Below, in pieces: positions 17,117 through 26,026 of a DNA stretch of 64,000 nucleotides. Source of the DNA: CAVVFX01 sp963747535 (GTDB lineage: Bacteria > Acidobacteriota > Terriglobia > Bryobacterales > Bryobacteraceae); contig CAVVFX010000020.1 in the NCBI GenBank assembly GCA_963747535.1, forward strand, positions 1 to 64,000, read 5' to 3'. Under the pieces are notes generated by a model. The model was not told where the DNA came from, ran no database searches, and saw nothing but the letters and a program-made list of their open reading frames with translations. The position numbers were made by a program, and so were the translations under genes. The first letter of the stretch is position 1; each line of letters begins with the position of its first letter.

Positions 17117-17470
17117 CTACTGAACCGGCCCCGTAGTCGGCAAAAACGGATCATACTTCCCTGCCAGCCGATTCACGATTGCCCGTGACGCATCCTCAAG
17201 ACAACCATTCACAATCGCCCGCTGTTTCTCCGTGGGGTCCGCCACGTGCTGGATTCCGTTCTTCCCCATGTCCTTCAGCCCGTTCAGGCTCAAGCCGACA
17301 ATTTTGGTTATGAAGGCTCCGTCGCCGAGATCTTGAGCCGTGATCACCAGGAATGCCTTGGCTTCCGCTGACTCCGGCGCTGGGTCCCACTGCTGGAACC
17401 CTTGGTTCATGACGGTGAACATTTCCAGGCGAAGTAACGTGGGGTGCTTTTCGAAGAATTGAGTTGGCAT
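17117..17470 (-). CDS. Hypothetical protein
   Basis: About 117 residues from ATG 17470, which has GAGATGGG upstream. The frame is open further, to 17593, but that extension (Cys/Lys/Ser-rich) looks non-coding. The protein appears alpha/beta, with FLVITAQDLGDGAFITKIVG and a C-terminal helix CLEDASRAIVNRLAGKYDP. No known motif. It is isolated and convergent with partial repeat G. Confidence 0.55.
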   Translation of the reverse strand: MPTQFFEKHPTLLRLEMFTVMNQGFQQWDPAPESAEAKAFLVITAQDLGDGAFITKIVGLSLNGLKDMGKNGIQHVADPTEKQRAIVNGCLEDASRAIVNRLAGKYDPFLPTTGPVQ

Positions 17471-17968
17471 GTCGTGCCCATCTCGTGCCATTCTATCTGA
17501 ACAACCGGTTTTCAGGTACGCCGATTGGTGGGAGGATTTCGCACGGGCCGAATCTTTGCCGGCAAAGAGTAAGCATATGCAGTCTACGCACACGGTCAGG
17601 AAACAGTTAGATCCTGAGTTCCGCGCAAATCATCGTTACCGTTGGCGGCGAGTGTTCGCAGAATCTCCGATCTGCAGTCCCTACCTAGCGCTGGCGTCTC
17701 GGCCACCTCCGGCTCCCGGTACAGTTGAATCCTCGATCTATGCCAACCAGTTCCGGATCACTCCTGTCCGGACGAGGTGGCAAAACCGCTCTATGGCCAA
17801 CATCCGCTCCGCGCACTCCTGGCACTCCGACACGTGTTGCGCAATTTCCGCCCGCGTTGGATTCTCATTCAATCGACCATGCTTGATAGTGTTCAAGATC
17901 GTCAACCGAAATGTGTCCCAAGTGGGCCGCCCTTTCCCGTATATGCTTCGGAGTTCTTCCTGTGCCGA
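17471..17968. other. Gene-free interval
   Basis: Open frames on the plus strand here are Ser/Arg/Pro-rich and overlap the ends of neighbouring genes. I see no gene, terminator or repeat I can support. Confidence 0.5.
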
Positions 17969-18208
17969 TTACCGCAATCTCGGTACTGGAGCAAGTGTCT
18001 TCGATTGGGCGAGCTCAGACGTCTCAATCGAACTCCGAACCTGAGCAGCCGACGCAGTCTGGCACTTCACCTGGCGCTCACTTACCTCCAGGCGCAGCAG
18101 ACACTCATCGCACCACAACAGGTGTTCCTCGATCACGATCATTTCCGGCCGGGGCATCATGTCGAGGGTGTAACGTTCAAGGTCGTAATCAGAGATGTGG
18201 TGGTTCAA
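17969..18208 (-). CDS. Small ZAS-type (anti-sigma-like zinc-binding) protein
   Basis: 79 residues. The first 45 match a local family: HISDYDLERYTLDMM, then EEHLLWCDEC, which is the Hx3Cx2C motif of zinc-binding anti-sigma (ZAS) domains. The rest is low-complexity and may come from a late frameshift. Related copies lie at 18644, 23785-24052, 24843 and 29616. ZAS proteins hold ECF sigma factors or sense redox state. No sigma gene is adjacent, so the partner is unknown. There is no membrane segment. Confidence 0.7.
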   Translation of the reverse strand: MNHHISDYDLERYTLDMMPRPEMIVIEEHLLWCDECLLRLEVSERQVKCQTASAAQVRSSIETSELAQSKTLAPVPRLR

Positions 18209-18643
18209 TGCGACTCCTTAGTGTCAGTCCCCGAGGTGCTCACCCTAGGGACCTTCTGGCGTAACACGTCGTTCCGCGACCCCAACTGTGGCACTGGCAC
18301 CGTTCCCACCGGTAGCCTTCAACTATACTTCAGACTCTACGAGAATAGCGCTGACAAATCCATTGCTTTATTGGTATTTGTAACTGCTAACTGCCGAGGC
18401 ACCCTGAAGAGCAACGTTTGTGTTGACAGCAATTGCCCACGGGCCTGAGTATGTGGAAATGGACAAAAACAGCGAGTGTCTTAATTGTGGCGGAACCCTA
18501 CCGGAGGGTTTCATCGAGACGCAATCCCTTTCGGCTCCGCGCCAGTCGCGTGGAATCAAGGACCGTTAGAGCGGAGTCGTTGGATGGGAGTCATCAGGGC
18601 GGCCCTGAAGAACGGACACTCTCCGGGGCCGCAAACGATTTCG
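18209..18643. other. Gene-free interval between two divergent ZAS genes
   Basis: 435 bp between the minus-strand gene at 17969 and the plus-strand gene at 18644. It presumably holds both promoters. No clear hexamer pair or operator stands out. Confidence 0.4.
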
Positions 18644-19000
18644 ATGAGCGAAGACATACCGCGCCACATCTCCAACCACGATCTTGACCGCTATCACGTC
18701 GCATGGATCCCAGAACCGGAACGTGCATTGATCACGGCGCACCTGCTTGGGTGTCTTGATTGCCATAAGCGGGCGGAGGAAAACCTTCGTAACATTTGGG
18801 AGAAGGGGCGGGTTCATCTGGGCCATATTTCAACTGACGACCTTGAACGCTACCGGCGCGGCCAGCTGAATGACGGGCAAATGTCTGCAGGAATCGAGCA
18901 ACATATGTTGGAGTGTCGTGAGTGCGCCGACCGAATGCTGGCTATAGAACAGTTCGTAAAACTCGTCAGAGCAGGAGTGATCAGGAGCGAGTTTGCGTAA
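18644..19000 (+). CDS. Tandem ZAS-type protein
   Basis: 118 residues from ATG 18644. The frame is open upstream but that part is not conserved. Two copies of the family unit are present: HISNHDLDRYHVAW with HLLGCLDC, then HISTDDLERYRRGQ with HMLECRECADR, each with Hx3Cx2C. It ends with LAIEQFVKLVRAGVIRSE. The minus-strand protein at 24843 has the same two-unit plan and tail, so the two are paralogues. Likely a cytoplasmic zinc-dependent regulator; partner unknown. Confidence 0.78.
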   Translation: MSEDIPRHISNHDLDRYHVAWIPEPERALITAHLLGCLDCHKRAEENLRNIWEKGRVHLGHISTDDLERYRRGQLNDGQMSAGIEQHMLECRECADRMLAIEQFVKLVRAGVIRSEFA

Positions 19001-19059
19001 GAATACCCGCTTCACCCGAACGAATCTTCGGGTTAGCCACTCCGGCAAATACTTCCCTT

Positions 19060-19251
19060 ATGGACAATGACCGCGACTTTTGCGTCACGATTAAAAAACG
19101 AGGCAGGGTTGCATTTTCGCGTAAGCTGCAAAGAAATCAACTCTTTAGAGCCTTCGACAATGGTGAAGTAACCGTGTTACCCACTTCGTCGTGGAGCATA
19201 ACGTCCTATAGTGTCCGAACAATTTACCGATATTTCTCACGGCGTTATTAA
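19060..19251 (+). CDS. Possible small basic protein
   Basis: 63 residues from ATG 19060, 57 bp after the ZAS gene. The sequence is plausible (FCVTIKKRGRVAFSRKLQRN, then NGEVTVLPTSSW), with strand-like segments. No recognised family and only weak ribosome-binding sequence (CTTCCC before the ATG). Low confidence. Confidence 0.3.
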   Translation: MDNDRDFCVTIKKRGRVAFSRKLQRNQLFRAFDNGEVTVLPTSSWSITSYSVRTIYRYFSRRY

Positions 19252-19480
19252 AAAAACCTGTCACGCTTTTGAATATAGTTCGCTAGACTGTAGGTACTGT
19301 GAAGTACCCTTGTGACGTCCTGGAAAGTTGAACACAGGGTTGGGGCACTAAGTCCTGGGTGGCGCCAAAGAAGAAGAGGCTGATGAACAAAAGCTTCTAA
19401 GAAGTTCGCGCGAGGTTCGCGATAAATATTGTACAAGGAATAGCGCGCGAGGTCTAAAATGAAGCGGATTGAAAGGCTAT

Positions 19481-19930
19481 ATGGCGAATATTCTGGTGAT
19501 TGACGATGAACCGCTTTTGCTCGACCTGATTGCCAATATATTACGACTCGACGGTCACAACGTCAGAGCCCAGTGCGACCCGATCGCAGCGCTACATTTT
19601 CAGGAGGCAGGAGAAGCCCCAATTGATCTGCTCGTCACAGATATCAGTTTGAAGCCGATAACGGGGTTTGAACTGGTTGCGGGTCTCAGCAAAAAGGGTT
19701 TCAATAGTCCGGTGCTGTTCACGTCTGGATACCCGGCCCCATACTGGGCTGCTGCCAACAGGGTGAGGAATTACCCGATCCTTGAAAAGCCGTTCACCGC
19801 AGCGCAGCTGCGCGCTGCGGTTGGCAAGGCCTTGGCCAGCAGTAAGCCGAAGGCCCCCCCAGTCTCTGCAACCCAGGCCGTCACGATATCCAAGAGTATC
19901 TTGATGAGTGGAACGGGCGCTGGAAGCTAG
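19481..19930 (+). CDS. Single-domain response regulator
   Basis: 149 residues from ATG 19481, with GAAAGG 8 bp upstream. It is a stand-alone receiver domain. The acidic pair is in NILVIDDEPLLLD, the phospho-acceptor Asp in LLVTDISLKPITGFE, the Thr/Ser switch in VLFTSGY, and the Lys in ILEKPFT. A ~25-residue Ser/Ala/Pro tail follows, with no output domain. It probably relays or titrates phosphate from a histidine kinase encoded elsewhere. A second receiver gene begins 305 bp downstream and is clearly a paralogue (shared LRLDGH and DPIxAL). Confidence 0.9.
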   Translation: MANILVIDDEPLLLDLIANILRLDGHNVRAQCDPIAALHFQEAGEAPIDLLVTDISLKPITGFELVAGLSKKGFNSPVLFTSGYPAPYWAAANRVRNYPILEKPFTAAQLRAAVGKALASSKPKAPPVSATQAVTISKSILMSGTGAGS

Positions 19931-20235
19931 GCAGGCGGCCCCTTGACCGTGCACGACGGCAAGGTTCACGGTCCGGTGGCGAAAAGGCCTTCCGCGTAAA
20001 CCACAGGACTAGATCCGCCAGCGTCGCCGGAGCTTTGCCGAGGAAACTGGCCACGCAGACCCATTCGTCATCACCGCTATTCAGACGGCGATCATCGGAT
20101 ATTTAATCCAACTTTGCCAAAGCTAACTCCGGTTTGCGTAGTACTAAAAGGGCGTGATGCCGATAAAATGTTCGTTTTGATATTGCCTTAATTCGTTATG
20201 TCTTTCTACACTGGTTTTTGTGGAGGGTAGTTCAT

Positions 20236-20637
20236 ATGGCGCGCATTCTGGTTATTGACGGCGAAGTTGTTCTGCTCGGCCTCATTTCGAACACGTTGCG
20301 GCTAGACGGCCACATCATCACGGATACGAGTGACCCAATTGAGGCTCTGTCTATCGTGGATCAGCGGAGACAGGAAATCGACCTTGTCTTGACAGATGTT
20401 GAAACCAAGCCCATTAGCGGGTTCGAATTTGTTAAGCGCATGACGGAGAAAGGAATTGATATTCCCGTGCTCTTCATGTCGTGTTATCCGTCGCTCGTCG
20501 GAGTTATTTCGTCCACTCTCGGCAAGCGTGCCGTAATCGAAAAGCCCTTCACGTCCACCGCACTGCACCAGAGCGTTACTATGGCTCTGGCAAAACGTAA
20601 CCGTCGCCTCAACACCAGCGGCACGCGGGCCGCATAG
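20236..20637 (+). CDS. Single-domain response regulator with altered acidic pocket
   Basis: 133 residues from ATG 20236, preceded by GGAGGG. The receiver fold is complete: ILVIDGEVVLLGLI, the phospho-acceptor in LVLTDVETKPISGFE, VLFMSCYP and VIEKPFT. The usual Asp-Asp metal-binding pair is Asp-Gly followed by Glu, which could weaken phosphorylation or shift the Mg site. It is a tandem paralogue of the gene at 19481, with a separate promoter region (A/T-rich 20100-20220). Confidence 0.85.
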   Translation: MARILVIDGEVVLLGLISNTLRLDGHIITDTSDPIEALSIVDQRRQEIDLVLTDVETKPISGFEFVKRMTEKGIDIPVLFMSCYPSLVGVISSTLGKRAVIEKPFTSTALHQSVTMALAKRNRRLNTSGTRAA

Positions 20638-20687
20638 CGCATAACGACGGCCGGTCCACCGGGCCCGCAAAACATGAGGTCGTAACT

Positions 20688-20972
20688 ATGCCGATGACGC
20701 CCAGTGACGAGGTAAGAGAGCTCTTCAGGACGATCGAATCTGAAAGAAGGAAAAAGATTCAATATGCTGTTGTCCCGGTGGAGAGAAGCATCGGCAAGGT
20801 ACAGGTCAATATTTATCCCGCAGTTGGTGACGCAGCGTTTCGTGTCTTCGACCTTCGTGACGGCCTAACTTTGCGCATGCAGCAAATTATTCGTGAGTGG
20901 TGCGGGTCGTTCGTGCTTTCCCCTGAGGATTTCACCGAGGATCTGAAGCAAAAAGCTGTTAGCGTCAACTAA
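20688..20972 (+). CDS. Hypothetical protein downstream of the receiver pair
   Basis: 94 residues, starting 50 bp after the second receiver gene. It is charged and helical at the N-terminus (DEVRELFRTIESERRKKI), with strands in the middle (KVQVNIYPAVGDAAFRVFDL) and an acidic C-terminus. No motif recognised. Spacing allows co-transcription with the receiver, but nothing proves it. Confidence 0.5.
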   Translation: MPMTPSDEVRELFRTIESERRKKIQYAVVPVERSIGKVQVNIYPAVGDAAFRVFDLRDGLTLRMQQIIREWCGSFVLSPEDFTEDLKQKAVSVN

Positions 20973-21394
20973 GAAAGCGGCGGCACAGAGTGACCGGGCT
21001 CACTATGAATAGGTCCGTGATGTTTTCGCGGCGATTGCCCTCATCGATCAGCTTCCGGGCGTGACGATCTGCTGCCGGGATAGCGTCGGTTTCGGTCCGG
21101 GCCTGACGCCTCGGGCTCGGGTTGCCTTCATCCCGCTCCCGAGTCATGCTACATGATCACCACGGCGGTGAAGGATATTTCGGCAGACATCGCACTCTTC
21201 TCAAAAGGTATTTCGACGCGGAACTGAGAAAGAGCGGCCATACGGCGAGGTGATCCCGAGCCTTGGTCGTCTCGATCCCAGTGGGTACCGTGTGGCGGTC
21301 CATCGCCAGGGACGTCGACCTTGGTCGAAATCGTCGGCCTTCGCCAGCCGCTTATCGACCGGGAGTTCAGGATCGGCTTCCATCGGCTGCTCTG
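20973..21394. other. Gene-free interval
   Basis: Both strands have short open frames of Arg/Pro-rich composition only. No gene, repeat or terminator is supported. Confidence 0.45.
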
Positions 21395-21916
21395 TCAGGC
21401 TCGTCCTACGGCCTGGACGAAAACCAAGTCTTGGAGTTGAAGTTGGAGACCATCCACCGCCGCAACGAGACCTCTGGCATCCACCGTCCCGACACGCAAT
21501 GCATGGAGTTGTAATCTAAACTCAATCAACACCATGGCCCAAAAGAACGTTACTCGGCATCGGTAGAGCGCTTTCGCCAAGTCTGGAAGGTCACGCTCCG
21601 ATTCAACTAACGCCTCTCGGATACCCGCCACGATCCGGGCATGGTCAGCTCCCAAGTTGCGCAGATAGATCCGGAACATCGATCTACGCTCGGAGCGAAT
21701 GCGCCTCAATTGTGAATTCCCGGGGAATACCGCCGCAATCGATCGGCAGTCCGCTTCGTCGAGCAACCAGAGCATCGGACGATAGCGTGCGGCCACGCTA
21801 TCCTGACTAACAATCTCAGCTGGAACTGAATGATCATGGATGTTGCGAAGCGCCTTACCCACAACAAAAAGCATCATGAGGAAGAAAATGGTCGCAAGGG
21901 GTATCATCAGCATCAT
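21395..21916 (-). CDS. Hypothetical membrane-anchored protein
   Basis: 173 residues. Residues 1-20 (LMIPLATIFFLMMLFVVG) form an N-terminal membrane anchor. The remainder is helical and charged, with LLDEADCRSIAAVFPGNSQL, IRSERRSMFRIYLRNLGADH, and a C-terminal Leu-rich helix. The sequence is consistent across its length with no frameshift. Unrecognised. It faces away from the RHH gene at 22036, so their starts share the intergenic region 21917-22035. Confidence 0.6.
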   Translation of the reverse strand: MMLMIPLATIFFLMMLFVVGKALRNIHDHSVPAEIVSQDSVAARYRPMLWLLDEADCRSIAAVFPGNSQLRRIRSERRSMFRIYLRNLGADHARIVAGIREALVESERDLPDLAKALYRCRVTFFWAMVLIEFRLQLHALRVGTVDARGLVAAVDGLQLQLQDLVFVQAVGRA

Positions 21917-22035
21917 TACCTTTGATAGTAAATCACAGCGAATATACGTTTATCAACCGATGTCTACCAAAGTAGGTATTAGTACACATACTCCACGATC
22001 ACATCTCGGGATGTCACCTGGAGGCAGAACCGCGT

Positions 22036-22350
22036 ATGGCAATTCGAAATCCACGCATGCGTCTCATGAGCATCCGACTCTCCGAAGAGGAGTTTGCCGG
22101 CCTTCAGCGAGCCACTAACAAGTCTGGAGTCCCCAGTATTTCGGACTTTTGTCGCAACATAATCTTAAAATCCAATGGCAGCACCCCTCGGCAGGACCTG
22201 CACGAAGTCGAGAGCCGTCTCGGCAGAACCATGACCCAGCTGGCTGAGCGTCTGTACCAGCTTTTCCGGAGAAGGGTCAGCACGCGAAGGATGGTGAGGT
22301 ATGGCACGGTGAGTTGCCTGGTCAGCGCGTGTCCGTCACCCGCGGCATAA
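22036..22350 (+). CDS. Small ribbon-helix-helix-like protein
   Basis: 104 residues. Residues ~8-50 look like a ribbon-helix-helix/mobilisation-type DNA-binding unit: strand MRLMSIRLSEEEFAGLQRAT, then GVPSISDFCRNIILKS. A helical segment EVESRLGRTMTQLAERLYQL follows and could be a dimerisation coil. The last ~25 residues look random and may follow a frameshift. GGAGGCAG lies upstream of the ATG. No antitoxin partner is adjacent. Confidence 0.6.
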   Translation: MAIRNPRMRLMSIRLSEEEFAGLQRATNKSGVPSISDFCRNIILKSNGSTPRQDLHEVESRLGRTMTQLAERLYQLFRRRVSTRRMVRYGTVSCLVSACPSPAA

Positions 22351-22551
22351 GCATGCCAGCTGCGAGACAAAGTGGCCGAATCGTCGCGCAGGTTTACGTG
22401 CGCGGCGGACATGCAACCTCGCGGCAACCGTCCCCGACTTCGCGTGGGCCCTCATCTACTGCAGTTCGCGTCGTCGAGCACGCAAAGGACCGCCTGTGTT
22501 TTGTCGGAAGTGATCCGGCGGGGCGACAGAAATAAGGGCTTGGGCCTCAGA

Positions 22552-22953
22552 CTAAGCGGCCGTGCTCTTCATCCAGTAGCGATGAACCAGACGGAAACGC
22601 GACCGCAGAATCGTCCCGTCTTCGGTGCGAAGACGAATCACCGACGGAGCCCCTTCTTCGCCTTCCGGCTCCGATTCGGACTGTTTTAGTTGGACCGCGA
22701 GCACCCGCCCTCGGCAACCGCGGTTCGAGCGAGTAATAACGGCTGCAAATCGGAATCCTACATCAGTTAACGCCGGTCTGATGCGGCACTTAGACGATCG
22801 ACTTATTCCTTGTCCTCCTCGCCTCTGGCCGGATTGTGCCCGGATTAAGCGGACTCGGAGACCGAGCAAATGGCCGGAAAACGAGGCTATATGGATCTGT
22901 TGCAGCGGTGGTGGAGCTTGGGTCGGTATGGGAGCGGCAAAAGCGCCCAACAT
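22552..22953 (-). CDS. Possible secreted hypothetical protein
   Basis: 133 residues from the first ATG. Codons upstream are open and continue a hydrophobic stretch (RRIITLALALFMLGAFAA), so the true start may be a non-ATG or mutated codon near 22990. A signal peptide then seems likely, followed by Pro/Gln-rich sequence and a strand-rich end (VIRLRTEDGTILRSRFRLVH). Coding status is uncertain. Confidence 0.35.
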   Translation of the reverse strand: MLGAFAAPIPTQAPPPLQQIHIASFSGHLLGLRVRLIRAQSGQRRGGQGISRSSKCRIRPALTDVGFRFAAVITRSNRGCRGRVLAVQLKQSESEPEGEEGAPSVIRLRTEDGTILRSRFRLVHRYWMKSTAA

Positions 22954-23027
22954 GAACAGGGCGAGAGCGAGTGTGATTATGCGGCGCTTAGATTGCTCCT
23001 CTTTGATGCTTTGGAATCAGCGTTACC

Positions 23028-23495
23028 TTAATTCTTAACGGTCATGGCGTCCGAGTTCACAGCTTTCTTGCCTGTGACACCTTCCAATCCGGCCAACAGA
23101 CCACGGTAGTCTTTTTTGTCGGCTTGTAAAGCGAGACCGCCCTTCTTCCCGCCATCGTCCCAGGTGAGCCCGATGAAATGCTTCTTGGATTTGGTCAATG
23201 CCATCAAAGCGCCGACGCCGAATGAGATGACCGCAAGGCCGATAGCAGCGCCAACCCGCCGATGAACGTCCTGTCCATAGCTGATCTCCGTCACTGAGGC
23301 GACCGGAATCATAAAAGGCGCTTCTTTTTTGTTTTTGATGAGCCGAATCTGGCTGGAGTCGAAGACCAGCTTCATACCGGTTCCGGATTTGACGTCAGGG
23401 ATCGATCCGCCATCGTACGCTACCTTGTAGCCGTCGTCGGCGAAGAGTATGCCGGGAATCACGGCACAGAGAAGAATCGCAAGCACTCGCTTCAT
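23028..23495 (-). CDS. Exported conserved hypothetical protein
   Basis: 155 residues from ATG 23495. It has a signal peptide (KRVLAILLCAVIPGILFA) and then YDGGSIPDVKSGTGMKLVFD, a strand-rich PH-like region (IRLIKNKKEAPFMIPVASVTE). A Gly/Ala membrane-like segment (AAIGLAVISFGVGALMAL) is followed by FIGLTWDDGGKKGGLALQAD. The type is widespread in acidobacteria, with no known function. The extension to 23567 is not needed. It is monocistronic. Confidence 0.75.
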   Translation of the reverse strand: MKRVLAILLCAVIPGILFADDGYKVAYDGGSIPDVKSGTGMKLVFDSSQIRLIKNKKEAPFMIPVASVTEISYGQDVHRRVGAAIGLAVISFGVGALMALTKSKKHFIGLTWDDGGKKGGLALQADKKDYRGLLAGLEGVTGKKAVNSDAMTVKN

Positions 23496-23596
23496 ATGCC
23501 ATGAGTCTATACGACATTTGGCACACAATACTAAAACAAATGTAAAATAAAAGCAAACAGGCCACAATGTCCTCAGTGAACCCGCCCATGGCCACT

Positions 23597-23794
23597 CTAC
23601 GCCGTCTCTTTGCTCTTCGGCGGTCGGCCACGTTTAGGCGTGTTCATCTTGGCTTCAGCCAGCCGCTTCATCCATGCCGGTGGTCGGCCACGCCCCTTTC
23701 TTTGCCCCGATGCGAGGCGCTCAATGCTAGCGATTGCCTGATCGACTCCATCACGATGGTCTCGAAGTTCCCTAAGAATTGCCGTTAGATCCAT
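23597..23794 (-). CDS. Small AT-hook-like basic protein
   Basis: 65 residues from ATG 23794: DLTAILRELRDHRDGVDQAI, then GRGRPPAWMKRLAEA and a second GRPP motif near the end (KRGRPPKSK). The two G-R-P cores resemble AT-hooks that bind the DNA minor groove. A paralogue is at 31314. The start codon overlaps the stop of the preceding ZAS-type gene (ATGGATCTAA), so the two are translationally coupled. Confidence 0.72.
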   Translation of the reverse strand: MDLTAILRELRDHRDGVDQAIASIERLASGQRKGRGRPPAWMKRLAEAKMNTPKRGRPPKSKETA

Positions 23795-24052
23795 TTTCGG
23801 CCACCCTTGGGCCTGTATTCCTCTGCCAACACTTCCACATCGAATCCGCCTCGAATGCAAGCTCCCTGTAACGCCTTAATGTAGTGCTCAACGACCAGCA
23901 AATCGATCCTGGCAAGCGTGACACCACAACAAGTGCTCCTCAACCGTGGCAAGTTCCGATTCAGGAATGTCGCCAAAAAAGTACTCTTCGATTTCGTCTT
24001 CAGAATGTGGTTCTACAAAGTTGACCGGCGCTAGAAAGCGGATTTTCCTCAT
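23785..24052 (-). pseudogene. ZAS-type protein, frameshifted
   Basis: The first frame from ATG 24052 gives 54 residues with HSEDEIEEYFFGDIPESELA and EEHLLWCHACQDRF (Hx3Cx2C), then a stop at 23888. Removing one T in CGATTTGCTGG gives CQDRLLVVEHYIKALQGACI and runs on to the stop at 23785 (GGRKWI). It is thus a fifth member of the local ZAS family with a one-base insertion in a T-run, real or a sequencing error. The first 54 residues alone could still fold the zinc unit. It heads a coupled pair with the AT-hook-like gene. Confidence 0.72.
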
Positions 24053-24604
24053 GGGGGATATACTGCATACGCCCCGACTTAAGCGTGATACATCTGATAC
24101 ATCCTACACTTTACACGACTGTGATTAAAAATACAATTAGTTTATCCGAGTGAATGATCATAGCCACATTGACGGGCTTCACTGCCCTGCAAGCGCACGA
24201 GCACCTATGAACCGCACCCCGACGTTGCTACACGGAAGAGTTCGGCCATTCCGTAGCTCTCACATTGGTTGGTGCAGTGGTGCTGTGGAAACCTATCGTG
24301 GAAGGAAACGAGAAGATACTGTCGTGCTGCTTGAAACGAATTCGTTGTCGTACATGCCTCAATGCCGGGACCGGATATCCGTGCAGCCCACGTCTTGCTC
24401 CTAATCTTCGTGGCCACGCAACTAACAATCAGGCCATCGTCGGTCTTGTGAATCCACCACGACGTTGGGCTATCGTCGCCGTGTGGCTTCCGGCATTTGG
24501 TTTGTCCGACAAGCATAGCTTCAGCAAACTCTGGCGCAAACCGTCACTGCCGCCCAGTGCCTCAACGAATCCCGGCGACGGCGAAAGCTTCAGTCTCTAC
24601 AACC
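24053..24604. other. Interval without a supported gene
   Basis: A minus-strand frame at 24205-24516 (about 103 residues, DSPTSWWIHKTDDGLIV) is plausible but has no family, no clear start and a competing plus-strand frame. I leave it uncalled. A/T-rich sequence at 24110-24145 may hold the promoter of the gene at 24052. Confidence 0.35.
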
Positions 24605-24841
24605 TTACGTCTGTGACCCGATACTTCGACCCAGACTTGAGGATCGCAAGACGGATATCGACCCACTTTCGCTCCCTGAATTATGGCGGATCTTAACAGC
24701 CTTCTTCTTGGCTTCACCCTCCGATTCGAGCGTTCCAAAACAATCCAGTTCGGGATAGTCGAAGTCGTGGATGTAATAGTTCCATCCCCGGCCTTCTGGA
24801 TAGACTTCCATTACGAATCCGTCGTATCTCGCTCTCTGCAT
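24605..24841 (-). CDS. Small hypothetical protein coupled to the tandem ZAS gene
   Basis: 78 residues from ATG 24841, one base after the stop of the upstream ZAS gene (TGAAATG), so the pair is an operon with coupled translation. The first 50 residues look conserved (MQRARYDGFVMEVYPEGRGW, then YYIHDFDYPELDCFGTLESE). The Ser-rich tail may follow a frameshift. Function unknown. Confidence 0.6.
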   Translation of the reverse strand: MQRARYDGFVMEVYPEGRGWNYYIHDFDYPELDCFGTLESEGEAKKKAVKIRHNSGSESGSISVLRSSSLGRSIGSQT

Positions 24842-24842
24842 T

Positions 24843-25235
24843 TCAATACTTTCTAAAATCCTGCGTCGGAATGAAGAAGTGGTCATACGATTTCCAACCT
24901 GCCCGAATCATTCCGGCCCGCACTAATTTTACGAACCGATCAATGGCCAGCATCCGGTGTTCGCAGTCGATACACTCGCTCAGGTGATGGTCGATTCCGG
25001 CGATCTGATCGTCTGTCATGCGACCCAATTGGTAGAGTTCCAGATCGTCGGTGGTGATGTGACCCAAGTCAGCCCGCCTTTTCTCCCTAATGCACCGCAA
25101 GTTTTTCTCTTCCCGGCGCTGGCAATGAAAGCACCAGAGCAAGTGTTCCTCGACCATCGCAAGCTCGGGTCCTCTGATCGCATCAAAGTGGTAGCGGTCC
25201 AAATCGCCGTCCGAAATGTGATGGAGTTCGCTCAT
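24843..25235 (-). CDS. Tandem ZAS-type protein, paralogue of 18644-19000
   Basis: 130 residues with two family units: HISDGDLDRYHFDA with EEHLLWCFHC, and HITTDDLELYQLGR with DHHLSECIDC, both Hx3Cx2C. The LAIDRFVKLVRAGMIRAG tail is nearly the same as in 18644-19000. It is likely a zinc-binding regulator acting on a partner encoded elsewhere. The next gene starts directly after its stop. Confidence 0.8.
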   Translation of the reverse strand: MSELHHISDGDLDRYHFDAIRGPELAMVEEHLLWCFHCQRREEKNLRCIREKRRADLGHITTDDLELYQLGRMTDDQIAGIDHHLSECIDCEHRMLAIDRFVKLVRAGMIRAGWKSYDHFFIPTQDFRKY

Positions 25236-25409
25236 GAGGTTCTTGCCCAGCTACTCGGGGCCGTTCATAATGGACGGAAGCGGATCGTACTTACTTCGTA
25301 CTTTACAGCAATCATCAGCGACGATAAAATTCTTTTTGGGTATTGATTAAGTTAGTGTCCGCTCTTTGCCAGACAGACTGATCCCGGTTAGGTTGAGCGA
25401 AGGTTTAGC

Positions 25410-25709
25410 ATGAACACTGATCAAGAATCCGGCCACCGGCTCTCGTTGGTTCCCCGGCAACGAAGATTGCCAGCCACCCCCGTGACCAGCCATACTTCAA
25501 CCGTGACCATGAAGAATGCGGCGCTCCTGGCGTTCGTCGGAACCCTTCTGCTGACAGTGGTCGTGACGGTGGATTTCATCAGGGCCATCTCGGGCGTCCT
25601 CGGTGGATTCGTGCCAACGATGGCGCTTCTGAGGTCGCTGGTTTATCTGTTCGCCAGCGTTAGCGTCACGATGTTTTTCTGGGTGTTCGGAAGAGGACAA
25701 AGCCGATAG
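25410..25709 (+). CDS. Small two-helix membrane protein
   Basis: 99 residues from ATG 25410 (GAAGG upstream). A basic N-terminal ~30 residues precedes two hydrophobic helices: AALLAFVGTLLLTVVVTVDF (~36-55) and LVYLFASVSVTMFFWVFG (~77-94). Unrecognised. A shorter start at 25509 would keep only the membrane part. Another small frame begins 9 bp after its stop. Confidence 0.55.
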   Translation: MNTDQESGHRLSLVPRQRRLPATPVTSHTSTVTMKNAALLAFVGTLLLTVVVTVDFIRAISGVLGGFVPTMALLRSLVYLFASVSVTMFFWVFGRGQSR

Positions 25710-25718
25710 GGAGCGAAA

Positions 25719-25889
25719 TGAAGGCAGGGTTCTTCGAAAACGGATCGAAGCTCACGGGCCGTCGATCCTCGCACTGTTCGGAGAAGCACACGATGAATGA
25801 TCGTACGATCCGTTCATATCTACGACAGATTCTCAGGAGTAAGGGCTATCGGGATGTTCAGGCTCTTTCCATTTCAAAACCCGCCTGAC
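25719..25889 (+). CDS. Possible 56-residue protein
   Basis: ATG 25719 follows GGGAGCG, and the frame begins directly after the membrane-protein gene. The second half (MNDRTIRSYLRQILRSKGYR) is a basic amphipathic helix. No family known. Low confidence. Confidence 0.3.
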
Positions 25890-26026
25890 CGTTTGTACGT
25901 GACGGCTCCGAAGAAGCCAAGATTCCCCAGTCGGAGCGCTCCCGGTGTCGCCGAAGACCCGTAAGGCTGATTCTGAAAGAGCCAATCGACCGACTTTACG
26001 ACTATACTCAACTGGAAAGGAGCAGT

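Noticed and set aside
24205..24516. Minus-strand frame of ~103 residues in the 24-kb gap
   Set aside because: Plausible composition (DSPTSWWIHKTDDG) but no start signal, no family, and a competing plus-strand frame.
17969..25235. ZAS proteins as classical anti-sigma factors of adjacent ECF sigma genes
   Set aside because: No sigma-70 region 2/4 pattern is present in any neighbouring gene.
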